Notes: generated from the letters alone by a model not told the origin. A stretch of DNA of 52,415 bases from Pseudomonas fluorescens (GCF_000967965.1 NZ_LACC01000033.1:1-52415); one strand, 5' to 3'; positions 1 through 8,881 are shown, counted from the first letter of the stretch. Numbers and translations: made by a program.

Positions 1-16
1 TGCCTGGCGCACCAAC

Positions 17-51
17 AAAAAGCCCACTGACCCTCAGGGGCTCAGTGGGCT
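17..51 (-). terminator. Rho-independent terminator
   Basis: A 10-bp perfect stem (AGCCCACTGA at 21-30 with TCAGTGGGCT at 42-51) is followed on the minus strand by a T-rich run. It lies just past the stop of the leftward AI-2E-type permease gene and probably ends the leftward operon. Confidence 0.8.
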
Positions 52-66
52 ACGGACCCTGGAACT

Positions 67-1122
67 TCAGGGCCGGCGATCTTCAACCCGCGCCTGAGTC
101 TTGCTCCAGTCGATCAACAGGCTGTAGGCCACCGCCAGCAATGTCGGGCCAATGAACAGGCCGATAAAGCCAAAGGCAATCAACCCGCCAAACACCCCAA
201 GCAGCACAATGACCAGCGGCAGGTTACCGCCACGGCTGATCAGGTACGGTTTGAGCACGTTGTCGACACCGCTGATGATGAATGTGCCCCAGATGCCGAG
301 GAATATGGCCATCCCGTACTCGCCTTTCCAGGCCAGCCATGCGGTCGCCGGAATCCATACCAACGGCGGGCCCATCGGGATCAGGCTGAGCATGAACGTC
401 ACGATACCGAGCACCAGCGCTCCCGGTACGCCGGCAATCAGGAACCCGATCAGCGCCAGGATCGCCTGGGCCGCCGCGGTGCCGATCACGCCGTTCACCA
501 CCCGCTGTACCGTGCCCGCCACCAGCTCGATGTAATAGCCGGCCCGCTGACCGATCAGCCGCTCCAGCAACGTGTGTACAAACGCCGCCAGTCGCGGCCC
601 GTCACGATAGAAAAAGAACACGAAGACGATGCTCAGGGTCAGCTCGAGAATACCGCCGCCGATCTGCGCACTGCGCGCCAGCAACCAGTTACCCACCTGC
701 CCCAAATAAGGCTTGAGCGACACCATCATCGCCGCGCCCTGCTCATCGATGCTGTTCCAGATGCCTACCAGCCGCTCGCCCACAAAGGGAATCGAACCCA
801 GCCACACCGGTGCTTCGGGTAGCCCCTCGACCTGCGCATCCTTGATGAATGCGGTGGCATCGCGCACATGATCGGCGAGGTTGAAACCCAGCCACACCAG
901 CGGTGCCGCTACCAGCACCATCCAGCCCAGCGTCAACAATGCCGCCGCCAGCGACTCGCGACCGTTAAGCCAACGGGTCAGCAAGCGCATCAGCGGCCAA
1001 CTGGCAAACGCCAGGACCGCGCCCCAGAACATCGCCGACCAGAACGGCGCCATCACCCAGAAGCTCGCGCCGAACAACACCACGAGCAGGATCTGCACCA
1101 ACAGGCGATCGTTATTGATCAT
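67..1122 (-). CDS. AI-2E family transporter (UPF0118 permease)
   Basis: This is a 351-residue polytopic inner-membrane protein of the AI-2E/PerM (YdiK-type) family. It is strongly hydrophobic, with paired helices near the N-terminus (about 8-40 and 60-85), a soluble segment at about 90-150 and a cluster of helices from about 155 to 340. The glycine- and proline-rich stretch LIPMGPPLVWIPA is typical of the family. Members export small molecules or ions; substrates are mostly unproven and the AI-2 name should not be taken literally. A TTG lies one codon upstream, but ATG at 1122, preceded by GAGA, is preferred. It is the last gene before the terminator at 17-51. The family call is firm and the function unknown. 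Confidence 0.88.
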   Translation of the reverse strand: MINNDRLLVQILLVVLFGASFWVMAPFWSAMFWGAVLAFASWPLMRLLTRWLNGRESLAAALLTLGWMVLVAAPLVWLGFNLADHVRDATAFIKDAQVEGLPEAPVWLGSIPFVGERLVGIWNSIDEQGAAMMVSLKPYLGQVGNWLLARSAQIGGGILELTLSIVFVFFFYRDGPRLAAFVHTLLERLIGQRAGYYIELVAGTVQRVVNGVIGTAAAQAILALIGFLIAGVPGALVLGIVTFMLSLIPMGPPLVWIPATAWLAWKGEYGMAIFLGIWGTFIISGVDNVLKPYLISRGGNLPLVIVLLGVFGGLIAFGFIGLFIGPTLLAVAYSLLIDWSKTQARVEDRRP

Positions 1123-1191
1123 CAAAAGTCTCGAAAAAGTCAGTCAGCAAAAGAGTAGGCGAACGCAGCTTGCACGCTCGCCCGGTACAGC

Positions 1192-2010
1192 CTAGCGCAA
1201 TAGCTCGATGTGCAGGCCAGAGCCCTCGGCACTGCCGGTTTCCATCCGCGCGGCACGCACGCCCTGGGCAATCAGTGCCTGACGCCAGGCTTCGGAGTTC
1301 GCTCCGGAAATGCTGACCCGCAAGGTGGTGTCCAGATTCAGTCCGCGAGAAATCAGGCGCAGCCAGGTCTCGTCAGGTGCGCTGTTCAACGTGGAAAAAT
1401 CCAGCTCGCCGGTGCTCTTGAGTTCACGCAGCAAGGTCGCGGAGGTCGGCAACAACTCGCCCAGCGGTGCCGAAGCTTCGAACTGTTCGACATGCAGGTA
1501 GGCTTTGCGATTACCCCGGGTGATGCTGTACAGCGCAATGAGCGTGTTGTCCCTTGGTGCGGCAAGACGCAGCAGCAGATAGGCCTGTTGATCGTCGGCG
1601 CCGTACAGCTTGGCGTTACCGAAGACTTCATTGGCCCAGAGGCTGCTTTCGCCACAATCGCGCGCCTGGCACCAAAAGAGCAACCCGGCGTCCTGCTGTT
1701 GCAAAGCCTCGCGGGCAGCGGTGAACGCCTCGATGGATGAATGCTCCGGTGGCAACTCGTAGGTCACCGACGTGACGTTGCCGCGGGCACTGACCTGGCC
1801 GTCGAAACGTAACTGGCCACTGATTTTACGGATCGAGCCCAACGGGTAGATCCGCTCCAGTTCGGCGGCGGGGCGATAGTCGACAATCTGGGCGTCGGTC
1901 ATGCGCGGCACTATCGGCAGGTCCTGACTGCCCGGAATATCAGCGGCGAACAACAAGGGACTGAAACTGCACAGCACCAATAAACTGAATGAACGCATGG
2001 ATAGACTCAT
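1192..2010 (-). CDS. DUF4892 domain-containing exported protein
   Basis: This 272-residue protein has a Sec signal peptide (positively charged start, hydrophobic SLLVLCSFSPLLFA, probable cleavage after FAA). The mature part resembles the DUF4892 family: an N-terminal part with IPGSQDLPIVPRM and YPLGSIRKISGQLRF, and an OmpA-like C-terminal segment ending in short beta-strands. The predicted site is periplasm or outer membrane; no catalytic motif is visible. Its ATG overlaps the stop of the upstream glutathione transferase gene (ATGA), so the two are translationally coupled. A second ATG four codons in (1998) would give a more usual signal peptide start. The biochemical role is unknown. Confidence 0.8.
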   Translation of the reverse strand: MSLSMRSFSLLVLCSFSPLLFAADIPGSQDLPIVPRMTDAQIVDYRPAAELERIYPLGSIRKISGQLRFDGQVSARGNVTSVTYELPPEHSSIEAFTAAREALQQQDAGLLFWCQARDCGESSLWANEVFGNAKLYGADDQQAYLLLRLAAPRDNTLIALYSITRGNRKAYLHVEQFEASAPLGELLPTSATLLRELKSTGELDFSTLNSAPDETWLRLISRGLNLDTTLRVSISGANSEAWRQALIAQGVRAARMETGSAEGSGLHIELLR

Positions 2011-2666
2011 CGGATCAGCATGGCCTGGGCGCCCTTGATGACACTGGCTTCATCGGCGCGTATCGGTACCTGCAGACCACGCTGCACCGCGGGCCGGGCC
2101 TCCATGGTTGCCATCCAGCGTTGCAACGCCGTCAAGCCCTCCACCGAGACGCCCGACCACTCGTAGCCGCGCACCCAGGGAAAGGTGGCGATGTCGGCAA
2201 TGCTGTACTCGCCCGCGAGGAACTCCACGCTTTGCAAACGCGTCTCGAGCACTTCGTAGAGGCGACGGGTTTCATGCTGATAGCGGTCGATGGCACCCTG
2301 GAGTTTTTCCGGAAAGTAGCGGAAGAACACGTTGGCCTGGCCCTGCATCGGGCCGATCCCGCCCATCTGAAACATCAGCCACTGCAATACCAGCGAACGC
2401 CCCTTCGGGTCCGATGGCATCAGTTTGCCGGTCTGTTCAGCGAGGTAAATCAGGATGGCGCCGGATTCGAACACGGCGAAATCGCCGTTGGCGCGGTCGA
2501 CAATCGCCGGAATCCGGCCATTGGGGTTGATCTTGAGGAAGTCCGTGGACTTCTGCTCCTTTTTGTCGAAACTCAAGGCATGCACCGTGTAGGGCAGGCC
2601 GAGTTCCTCGAGCACGATAGAGACCTTGTGGCCATTCGGAGTCGCAGCGGTGTAGAGATCTATCAT
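2007..2666 (-). CDS. Glutathione S-transferase family protein (YfcG-like)
   Basis: This is a 219-residue cytosolic GST. The N-terminal thioredoxin-fold domain opens with MIDLYTAATPNGHKVSIVLE, very like E. coli YfcG, where the Thr/Asn pair after the first strand contacts glutathione. The cis-proline/ESGA motif (FAVFESGAILIYLAE) forms the gamma-glutamyl site, and the all-helical C-terminal domain follows from about residue 90. YfcG-type enzymes act as GSH-dependent disulfide-bond oxidoreductases rather than classical conjugating GSTs; that activity is inferred by family. The ATG at 2666 is preceded by GGGAGA; a longer frame upstream lacks a good ribosome site. The gene sits between an alpha/beta hydrolase gene and the coupled DUF4892 gene. 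Confidence 0.88.
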   Translation of the reverse strand: MIDLYTAATPNGHKVSIVLEELGLPYTVHALSFDKKEQKSTDFLKINPNGRIPAIVDRANGDFAVFESGAILIYLAEQTGKLMPSDPKGRSLVLQWLMFQMGGIGPMQGQANVFFRYFPEKLQGAIDRYQHETRRLYEVLETRLQSVEFLAGEYSIADIATFPWVRGYEWSGVSVEGLTALQRWMATMEARPAVQRGLQVPIRADEASVIKGAQAMLIR

Positions 2667-2716
2667 GGTTGTCTCCCTTTTCAACCCGCCAAGCCTCGAC
2701 AGTTGCCCGGCGCAAG

Positions 2717-3571
2717 TCAAGGAATGGCGAAAAACCGATTGAAACAGTCTGCGACAAGATCGGCACCGGACTCGTCATTGAGGTGCAAATGGTGGCCGCC
2801 TGGCAGCTGTTCCCGGCTAAAGGGTAGACGCTCCAGCAACTCAGGGTGTTTGGCGAGCATGCCGTCGGCGGCAACCACCAGCGTTGCAGGACACTTGATC
2901 CGCTGGACGAAGGCCATGGCCTGTTCGGTTGTAAGACGCAGCGGCGATGGCAACGTGAGGCGATTGTCGGTGCGCCAGGTGTAACCGCCCGGCACCGGCA
3001 TCAGGCCGCGCTGCGCCAGCAGTTCAGCGGCCTCGCGGCTGACCGCAACCAGGCCCTTCATGCGCGCTTCGATGGCTCGGTCGAGGGTGTCGTAGACCGG
3101 CTTGCGCTTCTCCCGCAAATCCAGTTGAGCTTGCAGGGCCATGCCCATGCGCTCGGCAGCGTTTTCACCTTTGTCTGTAGGAGGAATGATGCCGTCGATC
3201 AACGCCAGGTGGGTGACCCGTTCGGGCATCGACCCGGCGATGATCAGCGAAGCGATGGCGCCCATCGAATGCCCCATCAGCGCAAATTTGCGCAGTTCTA
3301 GCTGTTCGGCGACTTGCAGCACATCGTGGGCATAGTCCCACATGGCGTAACCGGCGCCCGGCGGGCGATGCCCGGAATGACCGTGACCGGCCATGTCCAG
3401 CGCGATGACGCGCAAGCCTTTGAGCTTCGGCGCCAGACGGGCAAAGCTGTTGGCGTTGTCCAGCCAGCCATGCAGGGCAATCACCGGCAGACCGTCTTCA
3501 GGACCGAACAGGTGCGCCGCCAGTTCGATGTGCGGCAGGCTCAGGCGGACTTCTTCGACGACGTGGTTCAT
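2717..3571 (-). CDS. Alpha/beta hydrolase
   Basis: A 284-residue alpha/beta-hydrolase-fold enzyme. It has the oxyanion-hole HGW motif (residues 34-36), the strand-helix pattern ALDMAGHGHSG and the nucleophile elbow GHSMG with Ser102. Later acidic and His residues (ADGML about 233-237, GGHHLHL near 262) complete the triad and lid pattern of esterase/lipase-like members. There is no signal peptide, so it should be cytoplasmic. A TTG two codons upstream is possible, but ATG 3571 overlaps the stop of the preceding hydrolase gene as ATGA, which indicates coupling. The substrate is unknown; neighbours in acyl-CoA metabolism suggest a fatty ester or thioester. Confidence 0.85.
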   Translation of the reverse strand: MNHVVEEVRLSLPHIELAAHLFGPEDGLPVIALHGWLDNANSFARLAPKLKGLRVIALDMAGHGHSGHRPPGAGYAMWDYAHDVLQVAEQLELRKFALMGHSMGAIASLIIAGSMPERVTHLALIDGIIPPTDKGENAAERMGMALQAQLDLREKRKPVYDTLDRAIEARMKGLVAVSREAAELLAQRGLMPVPGGYTWRTDNRLTLPSPLRLTTEQAMAFVQRIKCPATLVVAADGMLAKHPELLERLPFSREQLPGGHHLHLNDESGADLVADCFNRFFAIP

Positions 3572-4374
3572 GCGCAATCCTGCTGTCGACGGCCGCCCCA
3601 GCGATAGAACAGGCCTTTGAGCATGTCAGCGGTATCAAGGGGACGTTCGAGCGGAAACATGTGGCCGCCGGGCATGGTCAACGACTCGCCCAGCGGCAGG
3701 CGGTCCACCGAACTGGCGTGATGGCGCATCACTACGCGGCTGTTGTGCCCGCGAACCACCGCCAGCGGCACTTGCAACTGCCGGGTGCTGCCCGGGCTGG
3801 TGTGCGGCACACCGCGATAGATGCTGATTTCCGTGGCCGGGTCGAACCGCAGGCGCAGCTTGTCGCCGACCTGGTGCAAGCCGTGTTGCAGGTAGGCATC
3901 GAAGCATTCCGGGTCGAAACCGCGGAACAGGGTTTTACCGGCGAAATATTTCCGGGCGCTTTCCAGGTCGGCGAATTCTTCACGGCGACCCAGGGTGCGC
4001 CCGGCCGGGGTCAAGCGGTCGATGAAACCAAAGCGTTTGGCCGCCCGTATGACCCATTGGTCGGTGCGGGTCAGCACGGGCGAGTCGAGCATCACTACCC
4101 CGCGATACAGCTCAGGGCAGCGCAACGCCGCATGCAGATGCAGCACGCCACCAAAGGAGTGACCGACACCCCACACGGGTTCGGCTTGTTGTTGCAGGTG
4201 ATGGATCAGCTCATCCACCAGGTTGTACCAGTTGTCGTCCGCCGGGAAACGCGGATCGTGGGCGTGCTGCTCCAGATGCGTCACCTGAAACTCGGGTGCC
4301 AGCGCCGCAAACAACTTGCCGTAGGTCCCCGAAGGAAAACCATTGGCGTGGGCGAAAAAGATCTGTTGCGACAT
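3568..4374 (-). CDS. Alpha/beta hydrolase
   Basis: A 268-residue alpha/beta hydrolase. The N-terminal FFAHANGFPSGTY carries the HANGFPS oxyanion signature seen in a proteobacterial subfamily. The nucleophile elbow is GHSFGG (Ser73), and the catalytic His is probably in MPGGHMFPLE near residue 248. No signal peptide or lipobox is seen. ATG 4374 was chosen because the family homology starts there; a longer frame reaches 4491 without supporting sequence. It sits 113 bases downstream of the thioesterase gene and overlaps the next hydrolase gene by four bases. Substrate unknown; only about 25% of the sequence looks alike between the two neighbouring hydrolases, so they are not a recent duplication. 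Confidence 0.84.
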   Translation of the reverse strand: MSQQIFFAHANGFPSGTYGKLFAALAPEFQVTHLEQHAHDPRFPADDNWYNLVDELIHHLQQQAEPVWGVGHSFGGVLHLHAALRCPELYRGVVMLDSPVLTRTDQWVIRAAKRFGFIDRLTPAGRTLGRREEFADLESARKYFAGKTLFRGFDPECFDAYLQHGLHQVGDKLRLRFDPATEISIYRGVPHTSPGSTRQLQVPLAVVRGHNSRVVMRHHASSVDRLPLGESLTMPGGHMFPLERPLDTADMLKGLFYRWGGRRQQDCA

Positions 4375-4487
4375 ACCTGCAAATCCATGAGCGAGAACAG
4401 ACGTCGATTGTCCGCAAGACCGCGTCCTACAGCAATGACCGTAACTGACAGGAATGATGACAGTCCGGTCAAAGCTATGGCTTTGGT

Positions 4488-4931
4488 TCAACGAGTCGGT
4501 GGATTCTCACCCAATGGCACCACTGCCATGGTCAGTCGCGACACACAACTGGCCTTGCCCTCATCGCTAGTCAGGCGAATGTCCCAGACGTGGGTCGTGC
4601 GGCCGATGTGGATCGGCTTGGCCACCGCCGTCACCCGTCCGCTGCGCAGGCCGCGCAAATGGTTGGCGTTGATTTCCAGGCCCACGCAATAGAATTTGCT
4701 GGCATCGATGCACAGGTAGCTGGCCATTGAGCCGACCGATTCGGCCAGCACCACCGAGGCACCGCCATGCAGCAAGCCGTAGGGCTGATGGGTGCGGTGA
4801 TCGACGACCATGCTGGCGGTCAGGGACTCTTCGTCGAAGGACTCGAAACGGATGTCCAGCACTTCGCCAATGGTGTTTTTCTGGATTGCGTTCAACTGCT
4901 CGATGTTCGGGGTGGTGCGCCACAAGCTCAT
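4488..4931 (-). CDS. Hotdog-fold acyl-CoA thioesterase (PaaI/YdiI type)
   Basis: A 147-residue single-domain hotdog thioesterase. The signature HQPYGLLHGGASVVLAE (about 48-64) includes the HGG turn and the catalytic Glu64, as in EntH/YdiI enzymes that hydrolyse aromatic or medium-chain acyl-CoA. The second half (VTAVAKPIHIGRTTHVWDI) is the usual hotdog beta-sheet. ATG 4931 was chosen because it begins the conserved region; the extended frame to 5003 is unlikely. It lies 32 bases after an acyl-CoA synthetase gene, so the pair could make and release acyl-CoA; the actual substrate is not readable from sequence. Confidence 0.87.
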   Translation of the reverse strand: MSLWRTTPNIEQLNAIQKNTIGEVLDIRFESFDEESLTASMVVDHRTHQPYGLLHGGASVVLAESVGSMASYLCIDASKFYCVGLEINANHLRGLRSGRVTAVAKPIHIGRTTHVWDIRLTSDEGKASCVSRLTMAVVPLGENPPTR

Positions 4932-4963
4932 CGCAGAATTTCCTTGTTGGTTTTCTTCGTGAA

Positions 4964-6631
4964 TCAATCCTGCCACAGCACCGCTTCGCTGCGCTCGCTC
5001 CATTCCTCAAAGCGCTCACCGTAAGCCGCTTCGATCACGTTGCGCTTGATCTTCAGGGTCGGGGTGAGAAAGCCGTTTTCCACGGCCCAACTGTCCTTGA
5101 CCACTACCAGGCGCCGCAGTTGTTCATGCTTGTCGAGGGCGCCGTTGACCTCTTCCAGCAATTTTTCCAGGCTCGAATGCAGGCCGGCGCGCGCGGCCCC
5201 GTCGGCATCCTGCTGGCCGACCGCCGACAACACGCACAAACCCAGCGGCGCACTCAAACCATCGCCCACCACGCAGACCTGTTCGATGCGCGAATGCACG
5301 GCCAGGCGATTTTCAATCGGAGCCGGGGCCACGTACTTGCCTTTGCTGGTCTTGAAGATTTCCTTCAGGCGTCCGGTCAGGCGCAGATTGCCTTCGGCGT
5401 CCTGCTCGCCCTTGTCGCCGGTACGCAGGAAGCCGTCCTCGGTAATGGTGTCGGCGGTTTTTTCCGGTTCCTTGTAATACCCGAGCATGGTCGCACCACT
5501 GCGCACCATGACCTCCCCCGTCTCGGCGATCCGCACTTCGACTTCCGGGCAAGGCTTGCCGATCCAGCCCGGTTTGTTCTGGCCCGGCATACCGATGTGG
5601 GAGTAGCCGCAACTCTCGGTCATGCCGTAGACCTCCAGCACGTCCAGCCCCAGTTTGCGGTACCACTGCAACAAGGTCTGCGGCACCGGAGCTGCGCCGG
5701 ACAACGCGATGCGCAACGCGTCCAGCCCCAACCCGGCGAGGACTTTATGCCCGACCCGTTTGCCGATGATCGGCAGGCCAAGCAGGAAGTCGAGACGTTT
5801 TGCCGGGATCTTGCTGTACACGCCCATCTGGAATTTGGTCCAGATACGCGGCACGCCAAACAGTGCGGTCGGGCGCGCACGTCGCAGGTCGGTGAGGAAG
5901 GTATCGAGGCTCTCAGCGAAAAACACTGTTTGACCTGTATAGATCGACGCCAGTTCGACGAACATCCGCTCAGCAACGTGGCACAGCGGCAGGTAGGACA
6001 ACAGCCGGTCCGACTCGTTGAGGCCGAACAACGCAGTGCCGCGTGTCGTGGCGAACCCCAGATTGCCGAAGCTGTGCATCACGCCCTTGGGCATGCCCGT
6101 GGTGCCGGATGTGTAAATGATGGTCGCCAGTTGATCGGCGTCAGGCTTGGGATTGTCCTGGATGGGCGAGCTGCGTTGCAGGTCGTCCCAGCTGAAATCA
6201 AAGTCACCGGGAGGATGCAGGGGCAGGCTGATGGTCGGCAGGTCGGGGCTGACGCCACGGGACATGCCTGGCCAGTCATCGAGCTTGCCAATGAACGCCA
6301 GCGCTGCTTCCGAATGTTCGAGCACTTGGGCAACGGTCTCGGCGGTCAGGTTTGGGTACAACGGCACCGACACATGCCCGGCCATCCAGATCGCCAGATC
6401 GGCAATGATCCAGTGCGCACAATTTTTCGAGATCAGGGCGATATGGCTGCCCTGCGGCAGTTCCCGCGCTCGCAGCCAGTGGGCGGCGCAGCGTGCTTGA
6501 TGACCGACGTCGGCCCAGGTCAAGGTCTCGACCTGGCCGCCTCCGACAGGCTGGACCAGAAAGCGCTGGCGGGGATGACGGGCCTCACGCTCGTAGAAGA
6601 CGTCCAGTGGCAAACGAAAAGCAGCAGACAT
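4964..6631 (-). CDS. AMP-binding long-chain fatty acid--CoA ligase-like protein
   Basis: A 555-residue ANL-superfamily adenylate-forming enzyme. It shows the P-loop-like motif YTSGTTGMPKGV (about 175-186), the A5-type motif EVYGMTESCG, the A7 motif FLRTGDKGEQDAEG and the C-terminal LTGRLKEIFKTSKGKYVAP, typical of long-chain acyl-CoA synthetases of the FadD15/eukaryotic-like branch. It activates a carboxylic acid with ATP and loads it onto CoA. The ATG at 6631 has an upstream AGGAGC. It is the promoter-proximal gene of a leftward set (synthetase, thioesterase, hydrolases, GST). The chain length and physiological substrate cannot be read. Confidence 0.88.
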   Translation of the reverse strand: MSAAFRLPLDVFYEREARHPRQRFLVQPVGGGQVETLTWADVGHQARCAAHWLRARELPQGSHIALISKNCAHWIIADLAIWMAGHVSVPLYPNLTAETVAQVLEHSEAALAFIGKLDDWPGMSRGVSPDLPTISLPLHPPGDFDFSWDDLQRSSPIQDNPKPDADQLATIIYTSGTTGMPKGVMHSFGNLGFATTRGTALFGLNESDRLLSYLPLCHVAERMFVELASIYTGQTVFFAESLDTFLTDLRRARPTALFGVPRIWTKFQMGVYSKIPAKRLDFLLGLPIIGKRVGHKVLAGLGLDALRIALSGAAPVPQTLLQWYRKLGLDVLEVYGMTESCGYSHIGMPGQNKPGWIGKPCPEVEVRIAETGEVMVRSGATMLGYYKEPEKTADTITEDGFLRTGDKGEQDAEGNLRLTGRLKEIFKTSKGKYVAPAPIENRLAVHSRIEQVCVVGDGLSAPLGLCVLSAVGQQDADGAARAGLHSSLEKLLEEVNGALDKHEQLRRLVVVKDSWAVENGFLTPTLKIKRNVIEAAYGERFEEWSERSEAVLWQD

Positions 6632-6730
6632 GCGACTCGCTCCTGTGATTTTGGTCTGGAGCAAGCGTAGCCAACCAAGCAAGTGCTTGGTTGACTATTT
6701 CATACAAAACTTTTCGGGTTATGACGTACC

Positions 6731-6820
6731 TGTGGGAGCGTGGCTTGCCCGCGATGCAGGCGCCGCGGTTTATCAGGTAAACCGAGTCGATACCTTCGCG
6801 GGCAAGCCACGCTCCCACAG
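6731..6820. repeat. REPIN (inverted pair of REP elements)
   Basis: Two oppositely oriented REP units of the GTGGGAGCGTGGCTTGCCCG type flank a short spacer between the acyl-CoA synthetase and sixA genes. It can fold into a long hairpin. It is typical of dispersed Pseudomonas REPINs mobilised by RAYT transposases; none is encoded here. Confidence 0.85.
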
Positions 6821-6830
6821 AAAAGCGGTG

Positions 6831-7283
6831 TTAAGGGTGCTTGATGCTGTCGAGTTTCATCGACCCGATCAGTAACTCATCGCCCTTGAGTTCGGCCAAC
6901 CCGGCGGTGCTGACTTTTTCCGGCGGATGCCCGGCACCATGTTGCAGGTAACTCAACAAATGCCCCACCAGCGGGTTGTGACTGACCAAAAGGACGTTGC
7001 TCACCGATACCAGTTGCTCGGCCACTTTGTCCGGGTCGGTGTCCGGGGTCAGCCATTCGACGGTACGGATCTCGGGCTCGAAGCCCAATGCCTCGCGCAC
7101 CAGTTGCGCTGTCTGCTGTGCACGCAGGTAGGGGCTGGCATAGATCGCCGTCAGCGGCTCACCCATCAACCGCGCGGCGCTGCTCAACACTTCCTTGCGG
7201 CCGTGGTCGGTCAGTGCCCGCTCGGAATCAGGTCGCGCTCCATAAGGCTCGGCTTCACCATGACGCAATACCCAGAGTTTCAT
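6831..7283 (-). CDS. sixA: Phosphohistidine phosphatase SixA
   Basis: A 150-residue histidine-phosphatase-superfamily protein. The catalytic RHGE motif is at residues 7-10 (MKLWVLRHGEAE), the second Arg is in YASPYLRAQQTA, and the late catalytic His is in LLVSHNPLVGHLL. SixA proteins remove phosphate from histidine residues of phosphorelay or phosphotransfer proteins (Hpt of ArcB, NPr of PTSNtr). The start ATG overlaps the stop of the DUF4389 gene (ATGA). It is followed within ten bases by the REPIN at 6731-6820. The gpsA-DUF4389-sixA order suggests co-transcription. Confidence 0.9.
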   Translation of the reverse strand: MKLWVLRHGEAEPYGARPDSERALTDHGRKEVLSSAARLMGEPLTAIYASPYLRAQQTAQLVREALGFEPEIRTVEWLTPDTDPDKVAEQLVSVSNVLLVSHNPLVGHLLSYLQHGAGHPPEKVSTAGLAELKGDELLIGSMKLDSIKHP

Positions 7284-7627
7284 AGCTTGGGTTCCTCATC
7301 TCGGGTCGGATGGGGTGCCGGTGCCACGACATGCGGCGCCTCACCTTCCGGTGTACGCGGCGTCGGCCAGTCGGCGAACGGCCAGGGCTTCTGGTCGCTG
7401 TGAAAGCTGCCGAAACGACCGATCTGCGCCAGAAACTGGCTCAGGCTGTCGCCGAAATTCATCAGGCTGGCGCTTGGGGCGCCATAGAACAAACGATAGA
7501 TCAACTGCACCAGCACGACGGCGCCGAGGATGAACTGCGCCACTTGCCACACCAGCACGAAGAGGATCATCCACAGCACCCGCAGCAGGATGGATTCGTA
7601 CTTGGCTTCTACTTTTGGATCGTTCAT
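7280..7627 (-). CDS. DUF4389 domain-containing membrane protein
   Basis: A 115-residue protein with one long hydrophobic stretch (about 15-45, ILLRVLWMILFVLVWQVAQF onward) that can form one or two membrane helices. A cytosolic-looking Pro-rich C-terminus rich in PAP and EGE follows. This matches the DUF4389 family, which often accompanies gpsA and sixA in pseudomonads. The ATG at 7627 has GGGAG upstream; an in-frame TTG lies two codons earlier. It overlaps sixA by four bases. Function unknown; the context gives only a weak link to membrane lipid precursor synthesis. Confidence 0.8.
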   Translation of the reverse strand: MNDPKVEAKYESILLRVLWMILFVLVWQVAQFILGAVVLVQLIYRLFYGAPSASLMNFGDSLSQFLAQIGRFGSFHSDQKPWPFADWPTPRTPEGEAPHVVAPAPHPTRDEEPKL

Positions 7628-7660
7628 GCGCAACTCCCTGCTTTTCTGGCAAGCGTGAAA

Positions 7661-8686
7661 TTAGTTGAAACCACTGGTGGAAATAAAGTCGACGTCGGTT
7701 TTCGGCTCGCCACGCATTAACAGTCCGATGACCTGCTCCAGCGTGCGGCCCTCGAACAGGATCGCGTGCAGACCGGCGACCAGCGGCATGTACACGCCAA
7801 CCTCCTGGGCCTTGGCCTTGAGCACTTTAAGGGTGTTGACCCCTTCGGCGACTTCACCCAGGCGCGTGACCGCCTCGTCCAGGCTCAGGCCCTGGCCGAG
7901 GGCGAAACCGACCTGATAGTTGCGGCTCTTGGGCGACGAACAGGTCACGATCAGATCGCCCACGCCCGCCAGTCCCAGGAAGGTCATCGGGTTAGCGCCC
8001 TGATTCACCGCGAAGCGGGTCATTTCCGCCAATGCCCGGGTAATCAGCATGCTTTTGGTATTTTCGCCCATGCCCAGCGCCACCGCCATGCCGGCGATGA
8101 TCGCGTAGACGTTTTTCAACGCCCCACCCAGTTCCACGCCGAAACGGTCGGCGCTGGCGTACACACGAAAGGTGCGCCCGTGCAGCGCGGCCTGAACCTG
8201 CTGGCAGAGTTCTTCGTCTTCACTGGCGACCACCGTGGCGGTCAGTGCATGTTCGGCGATTTCTCGGGCCAGGTTGGGTCCGGACAGGACGCCGATGCGC
8301 GCCTGCGGGGCGATCTCTTCGAGGATCTCGCTCATCAGCTTGAACGTGTGGGCTTCGATGCCTTTGGTCAGGCTCACCAGCAATTTGCCGGTCAAGCGTT
8401 CGGCGTGCGGCACCAGCACCGAGCGCAGCGCGCTGGAGGGCAATGCGACAAAACACAGGTCACAGGCGTCCAGGGTGGCTTGCAGGTCGGTGACCGGTGT
8501 GACGCCGGGCAGAATTTTGATGCCTTTGAGGTAACGCGGGTTTTCGCGATTGACCCGAATGGCCTCGGCCTGTTCGGGGTCACGCATCCACTGAAGGACC
8601 TGATGCCCGTTCTCGGCCAGCAGATTAGCCACGGCGGTTCCAAAACTTCCGCCTCCCAGGACCGCAATCGGGCGCTGTTCAGTCAT
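7661..8686 (-). CDS. gpsA: NAD(P)-dependent glycerol-3-phosphate dehydrogenase
   Basis: A 341-residue cytosolic enzyme that reduces dihydroxyacetone phosphate to sn-glycerol-3-phosphate for phospholipid synthesis. The Rossmann motif GGGSFGTA is at residues 11-18. The catalytic-domain motifs GALKNVYAIIAGMA (with the active-site Lys), GLAGVGDLIVTC and SRNYQVGFALGQG are intact, and the length matches the family. The frame extends upstream to 8764, but MTEQRPIAVLGGG is the conserved start. It leads the gpsA-DUF4389-sixA cluster. Confidence 0.96.
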   Translation of the reverse strand: MTEQRPIAVLGGGSFGTAVANLLAENGHQVLQWMRDPEQAEAIRVNRENPRYLKGIKILPGVTPVTDLQATLDACDLCFVALPSSALRSVLVPHAERLTGKLLVSLTKGIEAHTFKLMSEILEEIAPQARIGVLSGPNLAREIAEHALTATVVASEDEELCQQVQAALHGRTFRVYASADRFGVELGGALKNVYAIIAGMAVALGMGENTKSMLITRALAEMTRFAVNQGANPMTFLGLAGVGDLIVTCSSPKSRNYQVGFALGQGLSLDEAVTRLGEVAEGVNTLKVLKAKAQEVGVYMPLVAGLHAILFEGRTLEQVIGLLMRGEPKTDVDFISTSGFN

Positions 8687-8881
8687 ATGCAATCCGTTAA
8701 TCCATACCAGTGGCGATGTCGGCATTATACGGGGCAGCCCCTCGGCGGCCAGCCCCGACATCAAATACCTGCAACCGTAGGAAGAAGACCAATAAAACCG
8801 AGGAAAATGCAGACATCGTGAATGGAAAAGTCATTCGGCTCGGTTAACATGCGCGCCAACAATCACTGACAGGGATCAGTT

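Noticed and set aside
4727..6670. A 647-codon frame antisense to the acyl-CoA synthetase gene
   Set aside because: Overlaps a clear gene with intact motifs; composition (Arg, His, Gln rich) is typical of GC-driven antisense frames.
6731..6820. Long inverted repeats as possible insertion-sequence ends or CRISPR units
   Set aside because: They are REP units with short variable spacers in pairs; no transposase and no regular repeat-spacer array.
8800..8881. A search for a Fur box upstream of the TonB receptor gene
   Set aside because: No GATAATGATTATC-like sequence is visible, so iron control was not annotated.
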